Assembly (NCBI GenBank): GCA_029834535.1
Contig: JAQMWT010000023.1
Span: 29,162 to 93,161 of the forward strand
Length of the DNA: 64,000 nucleotides
Reading direction: 5' to 3'
From: Chrysophaeum taylorii
Taxonomy: Eukaryota > Sar > Pelagophyceae > Pelagomonadales > Pelagomonadaceae
The notes beneath the pieces are model-generated. The model saw only the letters and a program-made list of their open reading frames with translations, searched no databases and was not told the DNA's origin. Every line of letters begins with the position of its first letter. Positions within the stretch are counted from its first letter, which is position 1. Made by a program: the position numbers and the translations under genes. Positions 1 through 10,733 of this stretch are shown here, piece after piece.

Positions 1-26
1 GGACGCGATGCGCTTTTCTGGCCGAG

Positions 27-120
27 CGCCGGCCGGCGTGCTCACGCCCCAAGCGATAAAACCCGGTCCGTGCGGTTAGCCGGACTTTTCTCGCCTGGGG
101 CGTGAGCACGCCGGCCGGTG
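27..120. repeat. Long perfect-type hairpin
   Basis: Positions 27-50 and 97-120 are reverse complements over 24 bases with one mismatch (GCCGGCCGGCGTGCTCACGC on the left arm), separated by a 46-base loop. The stem is very GC-rich. Its role is unknown; it could be the subterminal hairpin of a transposon or a transcription-arrest structure. Nothing in the following 380 bases identifies an owner. Confidence 0.75.
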
Positions 121-503
121 CCGGCCGCTTATTCGCATGAGCGTACCGTGACTGCGCCTCGACGCAGGTCCTCCTATCAAAGGTGCTGCTGGATGCGTTC
201 GAAGGCCTCAACGTCAAGTTGAATGGCGCACTCCAAGGCACCCCCTTCATAAATCAACTCTCCATCCTCAAGTTGCGAGGCTTGGAGTGAGTGAGCAAGT
301 GTTGTGGCGAGCGTCGCCGACCTCGAGACCGTATTTGCCTCGATCAGTGAGGTCACCGGCGAGTTGGTGAGTACCCCCTTTGTCACCCTAGGGTCGGGAG
401 CGTTTTTCTTTCCGTCACAGTTAGGTAGGGTTTCTCCCCGCTGATTGGAAAGAGCTCACGTCCCCACACTCGTGCTACACAATCCCAAGCCCCTCAACGC
501 TCT
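121..503. other. Unassigned flank left of element A
   Basis: I recognise no gene here. A 69-codon open frame runs on the minus strand from a GTG at 386 to 177 without a recognisable domain. The last five bases, GCTCT at 499-503, are the left target-site duplication of element A. Confidence 0.5.
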
Positions 504-814
504 TGTGGCGGTGACCCTTATACCGCCATCCTCACCCCTAGTTCTGTCGAGTTCTCTACCCCATTTCCTGTTTACTGGACTCCACTTCAACCCCTGACCC
601 ACGTATTTGCAACGCCACCAGGCGTCTACTTTTTTCAAATCGACTAATCTCAACCATAAATCATATCACGAGTCTTCGGATCGAAGCTCGTGGGCAGTTT
701 GAAGGTTGATCGACAGGAAGGAAGCGCTCCTCAACCCGCTCGGCACCCTCGAGACGCCGAGGGCACAGTCGAAGCAGGGTAAGAAGTCAGTGCGCATAAT
801 CCTTTCCTGCCGTA
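504..814 (+). repeat. 5' LTR of element A
   Basis: A 311-bp direct repeat starting TGTGGCGG and ending CCTGCCGTA (CCTGCCGCA in the other copies). It matches 9562-9873 and, more distantly, 9937-10248. The ends form a short inverted TGTGGCG/CGCA-type terminus typical of LTRs. Confidence 0.9.
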
Positions 815-836
815 GGTGGTGGAGGATACGAGATCT
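815..836 (+). promoter_or_regulatory. Primer binding site of element A
   Basis: Directly after the 5' LTR comes GGTGGTGGAGGATACGAGAT. From its third base it is complementary to a tRNA 3' end of the form ...TATCCTCC-A-CCA. The same position in elements B, C and E holds the same sequence with few changes. I cannot name the tRNA. Confidence 0.7.
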
Positions 837-1303
837 TGCTACATCGGCGAGATCTCCAAACCTGCAACCGCAAGCCAAGCGTTGGGAACAGCACAAGCAC
901 CGCCGGTAGTTGCCGCGGGGATTGATCACCCCCGAAGCTCTTCAAGGCGCTCGAGAGAATACTAGCACACGTAACGTGCTCCGTACGGTCGTCGGCGAGA
1001 TCGTACGCCCGCGTGAAGACACGCACAACAACAAGCAGGGTACCCGGCCGAGACAACATCTCTCGGCATCACCACCAGTTCGGGAACTGAGTGGCAAAGA
1101 AGCTTCCCGACGTGGTCCTGAGCGGAGCGTCGAGCGCGGCATACGTGTGAAAACGCATCTTTGCGCGCAATCCGGAGACGAGCATCGACTCGCCCGAAGA
1201 ACCCGAATACAACAAAACAGCCGATCACCGGAAAAGAGTGAGCGGAGTCCAAGACGACGGGCCAAGCCAAACAGAAGCACTGAAAGAGACAGCGTCAGCA
1301 ACA

Positions 1304-3547
1304 ATGCCGAAGCGACGCGTTATACGAGACGAAGACGCCCCCCCGACGCCGGGTGAGAATAGGCGGACAAAAAAGAGACCCCGCCGACGCAGCCACACGC
1401 GCCGGCGCCGGCCGCCGAACACGAGCAAGGCCGATAAACCGAAAGACCGACAGAAGCCGAAGAGAGAAAAGAGGGAGAGTCGACGGGCGAGCAGCCAAGC
1501 GCCCCGACTACGACTCGAACCGAACCCGCCGACGAGCGCGCCGCCGAAAGCTCCCGAGCAGTTCGCGAGCAGCAGGAGATAGTATCGCTGCTCCAAGACC
1601 AGCTGCAGCAGCGCACCCGGCAAGATGAAGAAGTGCGAAGCCTGCTGCAAGTGCGGATCCGAATACAAGATGAGGAGAGTCGAAAGCAAGCGCAAGAGCG
1701 CGAGGAGGAGCGCGATCGGTTAGCCCGAGAGATACAGACGCAGGAGCGCGAGGAAGAACGCAGCTTAATTGCCCAATAAATCGCTGCGCAGATCGAAGAG
1801 GCGGCGACGGCTCGACTCGAAACCGTCACCCGCGAGGAGAAGGAAGCCCTTCAGAACGAGCTCCGACGCGCTCGCGAGGACGCGGAGCACGCTCGCGAAG
1901 CCGCAACGACCGAGATTCAAGATCTCCGGGAGGAATTGCCCTCGCTCAAGACGCGTCGAGAGCAGCGAGCACAACCACCGCGACCCGAATCGCCCCGCGA
2001 ATCGGATCGCGGAGAATCCGACTCCGAGCCGCCGAGCAGCGAACCGCCGATCCGACGCACGGAGCAGGCGAATCGCCCGCGAGCCCAAGAGGAAGAGAAG
2101 GAGCCCACGGAGGCCGACAAGATCGTCGCCGCGCTGGCGAGGGCCGCAACGGGCAAAGGGCCATCCGCCGCCCTGGCTTCCCGATGATACCAGGACGCGG
2201 CCGCCCCGAGGCACCGACGCCTCAAGTTGGAGATAAGCAAGCTGGACATCGAGGGCAAGGACCAGCGGCAGTTCGATCGCGAGGTCGCCCTCATCGTCGG
2301 AGAGTTGTCGAAGGACCACTATTCCATCAACTCGCTTTCGTTTGGCCTCGCGGACGACGTGCGCCAGGCCGTGCTACCGACGTTGGAGGAAGGGCGAATG
2401 GCGGCAGAGGTATTGTGTACTTCTCTCGGCCACCCCGAGTCGTTTATCTGCAATTCCGCGCCGAAAGCGACACGCCGTACAAGGAACAGATCCAGCAACT
2501 GCGCGACCTGAACCTTTCCCACTGCAAACGGATTCTCCAACAGCTCCGCCAAGCCTGCCGACCCGCGCCTCGACCCGAGGAGGCGTTCCACAAGGTCCGG
2601 AACATCACGCAAGCCACCACGCCGAAGAAGGAGGGCGAATCTTGGGTCCTGACCTACCTCAAGTCGCTGCAGAAGGAGGCTACGGCCTATAAAGCGCTGA
2701 CGGGAACGTCGATGGATACATCGAGATGATTCACCAAATGATCGCCGGACTGGCATCGACGAAGCTGCAGCGAAAAATCCATATGGCACGATGCAATCAG
2801 CCCAACCAATACAACACCTTCGCTGAAGTGCAAAGCCCTGAAGTGCAAAGCCTGATCCTCCGGCACGAGATCCAGTTCGACGCGTGGCAGAAGGCGCACC
2901 CCGGCAAGCCCACCAACCCGCCGCCGCGCGACCCGCGCGACCGCAGGAAACCCGGCGCATACGCGACGCAGCAGGAAGGGCCCGAGGTAGACGCGGACCC
3001 GAGGCCCAGTATGCGAGACAAGGACGCCTGGATGCGGAAGATGTGCGACTGCGGAAATTTCAAGGTCGACCATACGCGAAACGCGGATGGTTCCCTCCGA
3101 TGCCCTCGCCCGAACGCGTATAAGCAGGCGATGAAAGCGCGACGACGGCAGGGACAAGAACCCATCCCTTACGGAGTCTGGAAGAAAGAACAAAAAGCAG
3201 CACGAGCCAACGGCGACCGACGACCGCCGGCGAATGCGAACGCCACCACGTCGTCGAATGCTGGCGCCGTCCAGGCCAACCAGATTGAAGCGATCGTTGA
3301 GTGCGTGCTCGCAGCTCGAAACTCCTCGACCTCGAGTACGCAATCGCCGATGGATTACGCGGGGTCTTTCTTTGGGCCTCAATCGATAGACGGCGCATTC
3401 GGATGCTCCATCACCGACACCACGCTCCTCGGATCGGCCAGCAGCACCGACGGCGAGTTTTCGGAGCATTGCGGCCTCCTCCGTGCCCCCGGCGATACCA
3501 TCGAGCGAACCGCCGCCGAAACCGTGCGCGATGGCTGCCCCGGCTGA
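1304..3547 (+). pseudogene. Gag of element A (frameshifted)
   Basis: Gag begins with M-P-K-R-R at 1304, the start also seen in element B (10734). The first part is charged and basic. A long Glu/Arg/Gln-rich coiled coil follows at about 1580-1960, read in another frame and broken by a TAA near 1777. The Gag core lies at about 2230-2720 and includes the block DIEGKDQRQFDREVALI. At 2726-3547 come a conserved helical segment and a putative zinc-binding cluster near 3044-3110, of the form C-D-C-G-x-F-x3-H-x9-C-P-R-P. At least three frame changes interrupt the gene. Gag would form the particle and bind the RNA; this copy cannot make an intact protein. Confidence 0.75.
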
Positions 3548-5815
3548 CCCGACGTTCGACTCCACGACGGCTCTCGGCGTGGTCCCCGAGGACGAGCTGG
3601 ACAAAATGCAAGCGGAGATCGCTATCGCACAGGCTAAGCTCACCTTGCTAGGAGTCCCGCTCCTGAACGAAGAGAACGCCGGGATCCCCGAGACCGACAT
3701 CGATTCCGAGCCAGTGGTCGACCCGCGATCGCTCACCCCCCAGGCGCCTGATACCGGTCGGCCCGGTCAAGAGGAGAGCGCGCTATTGCTTCTAGCTAAG
3801 CCAGGACTCCGAAACATCGCCGACATCCAGTGGGGACCGCACGAGTCGGACGCGACATCCTCGGACGTCAGCGACAACTCCGAAGCCTCGAGCTCGCACG
3901 CCCAGGAGAAAGATGTTGCCAGTCGCATCAGCGGCGCAAGCGCGGAGGTCACGCACGACTCGGACGCCGACGTCCCCGACCTCATCGAGGACACGTCTGA
4001 CAGTGATGACGACTCCGAATCGGGGACGGAAGAACTCGACGTCCCCGATCTCATCGATGATGCGTCCGATACCGAGTCGGATCACGACTCCGACGGCCAA
4101 GGAAGACCTCGACGCACCCGATCTCATCGATGATGCGCCCGATACCGAGTCGGATCACGACTCCGACGCAGCCCGTCACTTCCGTAACGCCAACACGGAG
4201 GTCCCTCGCGCCTCGGACACGGACGTCCCCGACCTCATCGATGATGCGTCCGATAGTGACGACGACTCCGACTCGGGAACGGAAGCGACCGATGAGCACC
4301 CGTCTGACTCCGACAGCGACGATGACAGCGACGACGATTCCGACCCCGACGCTAACCGAACGGGATCACCGGAGGCAAATCCACATGACGCCGATGACGA
4401 ACTCCCCGACCTCATCGACGATGACACCGATTCGGACAGCGGCAGTTCGGACGAACGGGAAAGCCAACCCGGAGAATTGTTCGATGCCCTATTCAGTCAT
4501 CCGCGCGGACCCGAAACCGCCACCGCAATAACAGAAGCCCTCCTCCACGCATTCGCGGGCCCGCGCCGACAAAACCCCACGGATGCTGACGGCGACGCGC
4601 CCGACCGAAGCGGCCATGACGCCAACGGCAGCACGCCCGAGAACGATATCGACCCCGATTCAACGTCGAGGACGACGCCGCACTCTCCCCAAGGGGGTAC
4701 CCGCCGCGGACTCGGCCGAGAGGTCGGCGGCGGAAGCAGCGAGTCGCCACCAGTCGAGGAACCCGCCCAGGAACCGAACACGCCAGAACCGGAAGGATCG
4801 GAACAAAAAGCCGAAACCGACAGGGAACCCCCGCGCGAAGCTCGGGAAGAGAGAAGCCTCGGGGAAGTTCGCGGATCGAAAGCGCCCCGCACGCAGTTAA
4901 GAAGCGCCAGATTAAGACAGCCGCGCCGAATGTTGGGGATGTGGACGAGAGTCAAGCGGCTCTGGAACAAGAAGAGCCCCGAGCGAATCGACCCCCCAGC
5001 ACGAAACCGAAACAAGACCCCTGACGGTGGCAGGGGCATCCCCATACAAAAAGAAGAGAAGCCAATCGACAAGGAGCCCGAGCCACCCAAAGAACGAAAA
5101 GAGCATCGGAAAGACGAGGAACTAAGGTTTCCCGAATCCCCGGCTCGAGAGCGCGAAGAAAGAGGCCGTCGGCTGCTGCGGAGAATCCAAGAGCAACCCG
5201 CCGATCAGCGAACGCGCCGACAGAGCTGGTGGTCGAGAGCTCGCCGAGTCTTCGCGGGACGCGCGCACGTATCGATGCCGATGGCAGGGACGGAGGACGA
5301 AGCCATGTGGATGCACTCCTCTTTCGCTTCCATCAACGCCGAAACGATCGACAGAGACCTGCGCGTCCTTAACTGCTTGGACGCCTGTAGCCTGACGTTC
5401 ATGCCCATCCATATATTCAACAAGCCGGGCGACTCGTCGTATGCCACGGTGATCGGTGTGGACGGAATGCCCGACGTCACCTACATCTGTCGCGACCTCG
5501 CACGCCTAATGAGAAAGCGAGGGATGTTGCTGGATAGCGGCGAGCTGCCTTTCGAGCGAACGCTCTTCGGATCGGGAAAGAACACGACCTCGATTTCAGA
5601 GTGGATCGCCCTGCGAGTATCCGTTTCGGACGAAATGGCCGGACCGGTAGTCGCAATCGTGGCAGACACCAACAAATAATTTCAGCTGGGAGCCCGCGAC
5701 GTTCGAGCCTTGGGCGCTGTCGTGGATTATCCCCGAGACCGAACTTCCTTCTCGCGAACCCAAACAGTCTACCAGATGATGAAGCTCCCGTACGCTGGGG
5801 AAATCGTTCGGTCAC
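3483..5815 (+). pseudogene. Acidic linker and retropepsin-like domain of element A
   Basis: The segment 3483-4490 is extremely Asp/Ser/Glu-rich and carries a repeated D-V-P-D-L-I-D-D-A block, several times in tandem around 3980-4450. A basic, proline-rich stretch follows. The retropepsin-like fold is at about 5340-5780: a beta hairpin, then V-I-G-V-D-G-M-P-D-V-T-Y-I-C, then V-V-A-I-V-A-D-T-N. The expected D-S/T-G triad is replaced by D-G-M, as in family 2. A TAA at 5677-5679 stops the frame, yet the homologous sequence continues after it. The domain would mature the polyprotein if active. Confidence 0.6.
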
Positions 5816-6530
5816 CCGCCATTCTTTATCGGGCAGCGTACGAAAGACACCCTATCGTAGCGCCGATTTGCGGTTTTCGAGGGCAAGCGATGACGCAGAG
5901 TCGGAGTCAAGGTGGCAAGAGAGCTCTGCCACCACTGCTCACTGAGAAGGATCTCCCCTCGCCGCCCCCTCAGCGAGCTTCGGCCGCCGTAACCTTGGCC
6001 GAGGACCCGTCTATGCCGAGCAACGACCCGAAAACGTCCGCGCCCGAGATCCGAGCGTTCGCAACCGGCCCCCAGCGCATCGACCCCGGTCGAACCCACA
6101 ACATCCCGGTCAAGCTGAGTCAAGCGCTGAAGCCCGGAGAAGCCTTCGTCGCCACGGCGCCAAGCGTGGAGCACCTCGGCATCGTAGCCGGAACCTGCTC
6201 GACGTGTGACCGCTCCGACCCGACCGCGGCCGCAGTGGCCGTGTCGTCGATGGGTGACACGCCGATGTCGATCATCCCAGATCAAGAGCTCGCACGGGGG
6301 GAAATCGTCAACTGCCAAGAAGAAGTTCAGGTGACAACCCCATTGCCAAGCGCCGACCCTGGAAACGCGCACGAGAACGAGCCCGAGGGCACGGCATCCT
6401 TCACGGTCTCGGTCACCAGTTACCCAACTCCAGATCCCGGAGAACCAGACGGCCAAGCAATCGAACGTCTTCGATCGAGCCGCGTCTGCAAGCCCCGAAG
6501 GCGCAGTCGCAAGAGCCGCTGAAATCCCGG
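5816..6530 (+). pseudogene. Beta-rich PR-RT linker domain of element A
   Basis: The frame 5710-6522 contains a block I-D-P-G-R-T-H-N-I-P-V-K-L followed by a hydrophobic beta pattern and a small C-S-T-C cluster. The same block occurs in elements C, D and F. It resembles the conserved beta-rich linker that many Ty3/gypsy polyproteins have between protease and RT. It ends in a polar tail that leads into the methyltransferase-like domain. Confidence 0.5.
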
Positions 6531-6579
6531 GCCGCCGAACAAGCGATCCTCGACAAACACCAGGCACTCTCCTGGATCC

Positions 6580-7951
6580 CTCAGAACGTGACTCCCGTCG
6601 TGATGTTCTTCGGCGGGATTGGCGGGGGTACACAGGGCATCTACCGGAGCAACGAATGGTTCGGAACCGCGTATAAGGTCCTGCTTGTCACGCATCCGAC
6701 ACCGCCAAAAAAGTTCATGAGAGAAACTTCCCAGGGGTACCTGTCGTCCAGCACACCCTCGGCGGTCGGTAAGACGTGGTCTTATCTTTGGTCAAAGGTT
6801 ACCTGCATGAAAGCCTATGGCCCACCGCACTTTTCGTCGGCACGCCACCATGCGTAGACTCCGCCTTGTGCAACCTTACGGCCCGCGACGCCGGGAAAGG
6901 GGTCTCTGCGACCAACTGGACTATCAAGCTTTTCCAGCTCTCCGGAGTCGGACGCTGGATAATCGAACAGGAGCCTTCCATCCGATCGAAAATCACGCTG
7001 CGGCAAGGTTTCATAACCGTCGTCGATCTATGGACGACGACGCCGGACCTCATGAGTACCCGTCGGCGCATGATCATCACGAGTTGGCCTCTTCAGCTCA
7101 TCCGACGTCCCAAAACGTGCGGCACTATTCAAGATACCTTCGCCGCCAAACTCGGATTCGACCCTTCGCAGCCTCTCATCCAGCGCAACAACTTTGGATG
7201 CACGCGAGATGCCACGGCACCGATATACACCATCACGCGGAACGGAGTGCGAGCAGGACCCGCGCCTTCGGACACCAAAGCGCTCAAACTAGAGATGCTC
7301 GCGGAGGCTCTCACGATGCCGCGCGATCTCGCATGGGGTAAACTCACAGTCACGGACCGAATGAAGCATCTAGCAGCCGTGATACCCCCGTCCGCCATGG
7401 CGTACATAGCCCTCGACGCCCACAACGCGTTGCCGCCCACGCTCCGTAATATCGGAATCGCGCGCCCGAACGTAGTCACACCAACCGACGAACCTGCCGA
7501 AGCATACCTCGTCGAGCGCGCCCCCTCCGACCACACCCGCACCGGAGTCACCGCACCCGAGCCTCGGAGCGCCCTCGTGAACGCTTCGACTCGCGCAATC
7601 CAGTGGGTGCCCAACCGCGACCTCCAGGACAAAGCGAAATGGCAACCGCCGGATCTTCCTTTGACCCCTCCGAAGCCCGCTGCATCGGGGACGATGCACT
7701 CATCTTCCCAAGGGGGTACCCGCGCGAGCAAAAACGACGCGACCTCGAAAGGCGAACCGAGGAGGGACGAAAAACCAACCAAGAAACCAACAGGCGACAA
7801 GACCAAAGAGCCCGTCCGGTTCAAGTATGAGGAACGGTCTGACGTGCCATGGAAAAACGCACCAAGGGACAAAGGCGGCTCCCCGCTACCGCAACAGGCC
7901 AACCATCTGAAAGGGAACGAGGCCATGATCGTCAAGAACCCCACAAATTAA
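6580..7951 (+). pseudogene. C5-cytosine DNA methyltransferase-like domain of element A
   Basis: Homologous to the better-preserved domains in D and F. Motif I reads V-V-M-F-F-G-G-I-G-G-G-T-Q-G at about 6596-6640. A frame change follows near 6770. Motif IV reads G-T-P-P-C-V-D-S-A-L-C-N at about 6838-6875 and contains the Cys that would attack cytosine. The motif VI equivalent is W-I-I-E-Q-E-P at about 6957-6975, where most enzymes have E-N-V. The motif VIII equivalent is T-P-D-L-M-S-T-R-R-R-M near 7048-7080. After about 7400 comes a Pro/Lys-rich linker to RT. The element-A lineage keeps the same odd motif variants as family 2, which argues that they are functional features of the domain rather than decay. 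Confidence 0.75.
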
Positions 7952-7954
7952 GAA

Positions 7955-9532
7955 GTGGACAAGGTAGTCGACGAGCTAGGCATCCCGACCAACTCCCACT
8001 TGGACGAGGACGCCAAACTCATGTTGGCGCACTGCGTTCGATACTATTGGGCCTTCTTCGATCCCATTATGAGGCCCGGGGACCCTCGACGGGTGTCCCT
8101 CCGATTCAAAGACACGAACCAAAAGCCCATAGAGACGTCGCCGTACCGCATCGCTCCAGCCAAGATCGAATATCTTCGCAAGCAGATTTCCGAATGGCGC
8201 CGAGGTGGAGTCGTAAGACCCGCCAACTCCCCTCGGGAGTTCCCGATCTTGATGCTTCCGAAGAAAGGGGCAGAGCTCGGGACATCTAACGCTCTCCACG
8301 CGGCCGTCGACATACGTCCGCTCAACGACCCGTTGGGTGAAGACAGCTGGCCGAACGCGCAGCAAGAGGACGCCATAGCGTTCCGGGCCGGCCGAAAGTA
8401 CAGGACGCCGATACCATACCACGCCCAAGCGAACCCCGCGGAGCAAGTCAATCGACTCCTCAAAGCGTTCCTCCGGGCCTGCCTCGAGGGTTGCAGCATC
8501 ACCGACTGGCCGGCCTTCGTCCGGTACGTGTCGTTTTGCTACAACCGAAAGTTCACCCCCGGACGCAAATCTCCCCAGTCATGTTGCGCCCGAACCGGCA
8601 GCCGACGTTGCCCACGGACTACACCTTGTTGGTTCAGCCTGACCCCGTTCTCCCGCGACCCCGATCCGACGCGTTGCTGGAAGTCCAGCAGAACTTCCAG
8701 TATTACTCGAGAGTAGTCGCTAAGCACATGATCATGCCAAGAAGACGCAGAAACTCGCTTACGACGCCGAGCACGTTGATGTCGAATACAATGCCAATTC
8801 GCACGTATTACTGTAGTTCCGCAGTCCCAAAACAAGCTGCGACCGGAGTGGCGCGGCCCCTTCCTCATCACCGAGCGTCTGTCGCCCGTTTTGTACAAGA
8901 TCCGATCGGTATGCGGAGCCGCCGAAGAGCGAATCGTGTCAGTCCAACAGATCACCCCAGTGTCGATGCCTCCCACGCTCGATGCCACGATCCGTCGTCC
9001 GAGCCCCGGATTCCGCGACGAGTACGAGCGCGGCAAGTTCGTCATCTTCCGCATCCCATCGCCCCGAGACCCCGGTTGGCGCAAGAAGCTCTACGTCGCC
9101 GAGGTTTTCGAGGATTATGATGATGTTTAAGACCGAGTCGCCCTCCACTTTTACTCCGATCTGGGCCCGCGCGACGACCCATCGTATTTCGACCCGACCT
9201 CACCGCTCGAAGGTCGCACGCTAAGCCCGGAATTCAAGACGGCACTCGGTCGCAGCTTCACCCGCACCGAGAAATTAACAACTCAGTGCACCCCTTGCGT
9301 TACCGACTTCGGCCCATACGAGATCGACGTCCTGGTTCCCCGGTTCAAGCTCCAGGGTAAATCAGTTCCTCCTCCGATCGTCCAGCGCGTCAAAGATATT
9401 CTCGCGCATAGCGTGCGCCAAGAACAAGAACAAATCCAAGCTCAACAACGCGCTCATCAGACGCGCGCTCAAGTCCCGTCCACCGACGGTCCGCGCCGAA
9501 ACTCTCGTCAGTCGCACCACCGCCGTCGCTGA
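7955..9532 (+). pseudogene. RT start fused to integrase C-terminus of element A
   Basis: The frame 7955-8716 starts as an RT N-terminus (M-L-P-K-K-G-A-E-L and V-D-I-R-P-L-N) and at about 8395 jumps straight into the end of an integrase core (P-Y-H-A-Q-A-N-P-A-E-Q-V-N-R, with the third catalytic Glu). The catalytic F-V-D-D of RT, all of RNase H and the H-H-C-C domain are absent. Frameshifted downstream pieces retain a GPY/F-like region near 8850 and the conserved C-terminal module at 8985-9400 (G-K-F-V-I-F-R-I-P, W-R-K-K-L-Y-V-A-E-V). A TAA at 9128 interrupts the module. Confidence 0.8.
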
Positions 9533-9550
9533 GGACAGCTCCTATCAAAG

Positions 9551-9561
9551 CAGGGGGGTCC
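9551..9561 (+). promoter_or_regulatory. Polypurine tract of element A
   Basis: CAGGGGGGTCC lies immediately before the 3' LTR, where the plus-strand primer of an LTR element is expected. Confidence 0.55.
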
Positions 9562-9873
9562 GGTGGCGGTAACCCTTATACCGCCATCCTTACCCCTAGT
9601 TCCTATCGAGTTCTCTACCCCACTTCCTGTTTACTGGACTCTACTTCAACCCCTGACGCACGTATTTGCAACGCCACCTGGCGTCTACTTTTTTCAAATC
9701 GACTAATCTCAACCACAAATCATTTCACGAGCCTTCGGATTGAAGCTCGTGGGCAGTTCGAAGGTTGATCGACAGGAAGGAAGCGCTCCTCAGCCCGCTC
9801 GGCACCCTCGAGACGTCGAGGGCACAGTCGAAGTAGGGTAAGAAGTCAGCGGGCATAATCCTTTCCTGCCGCA
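9562..9873 (+). repeat. 3' LTR of element A
   Basis: Near-identical to 504-814; the first base is G rather than T. It ends CCTGCCGCA and is followed by the target duplication GCTCT (9874-9878). Confidence 0.9.
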
Positions 9874-9936
9874 GCTCTGCCCTTTAACCTTACCCTACTC
9901 CTTACCCTAATCTGCTTGCGTCAACGCCTTCCTTGC

Positions 9937-10248
9937 TGTGGCGGTAACCCCTGAACCGCGTTCCTTACCCCTCCTTCTATGGAATTCCATTTCTATATAC
10001 CCCGGTTCACTGGACTCTCCCTCACCACTGACGCACGTACTTACAACGCCACCTGGTGGTTACTCTTTTCGAACAAGCGAATCTCAACCACAAATCCTCT
10101 CTCGAGTCTTCGGATTGAAGCTCGTGGGCAATTTGAAGGTTGGACGACAGGGAGGAAGAGCTCCTCAACCCGTTCGGCACCCTCAAGACGTCGAGGGTAA
10201 GGTCGAAGCAGGGTAAGAAGAAAGGGCGCTCAGTCCTTTCCTGCCGCA
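9937..10248 (+). repeat. 5' LTR of element B
   Basis: 312 bp, TGTGGCGG to CCTGCCGCA, aligned along its whole length with the LTRs of element A. It is followed by GGTGGTGGAGGATATGATAT, the primer binding site. Confidence 0.85.
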
Positions 10249-10733
10249 GGTGGTGGAGGATATGATATATTGCCATATCGGCGATATCTCCGAACCGGCA
10301 TCCACAAGCCAAGCGCTGGCAAATCACAAGCGCCGCCGGTAGTTGCCGCGGGGATTGATCACCCCCGAAGCTCATCACGGCGCTCAAGAGAAGGCGAGCA
10401 CGAATTACGTGTGCCGTACGGTCGTCGACGAGATCGTACGATTGCGTTAAGACACGCACGACATCAAGGGAACCCGACCGAGATCTCGACTCTCGGTATC
10501 GCCACCAATTGGGAGCTGAGTGGCCAATTCGAAGCTTCGCGACGCGGTCCGAGGAGGAGCGTCGAGCACAGCATACGCGTGCAACGTATATTCGTGTGCA
10601 CCAATAGACGAGCATCGACGTGTCCGACCCGCCCGAAGAGAACAAGCACCCGATCACAGGAAGAGAGTGAGCGGAGTCGAAGAAAACGGGCCGAACCAAC
10701 AAGCAGGCCGCGGTAGAGCAGACGTCATCAACG

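Larger units (their letters stand above)
504..9873 (+). mobile_element. Element A: Ty3/gypsy-type LTR retrotransposon (family 1), internally deleted
   Basis: A 9.37-kb LTR element bounded by LTRs 504-814 and 9562-9873 and by the 5-bp duplication GCTCT (499-503 and 9874-9878). Reading rightward it carries a tRNA-type primer binding site, Gag with a coiled coil and a C/H cluster, an acidic tract, a retropepsin-like domain, a beta-rich linker, a cytosine methyltransferase-like domain, the start of RT, and then the end of integrase. About 2 kb of RT, RNase H and N-terminal integrase is missing relative to element F. Several stops and frameshifts show that it is dead. It shares domain order with family 2 (C, D/E, F) but is diverged from it and on the opposite strand. 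Confidence 0.92.

Noticed and set aside
942-1304. Many open frames antisense to element A Gag
   Set aside because: They are shadows of a GC-rich, Arg-rich coding strand with no conserved domain.
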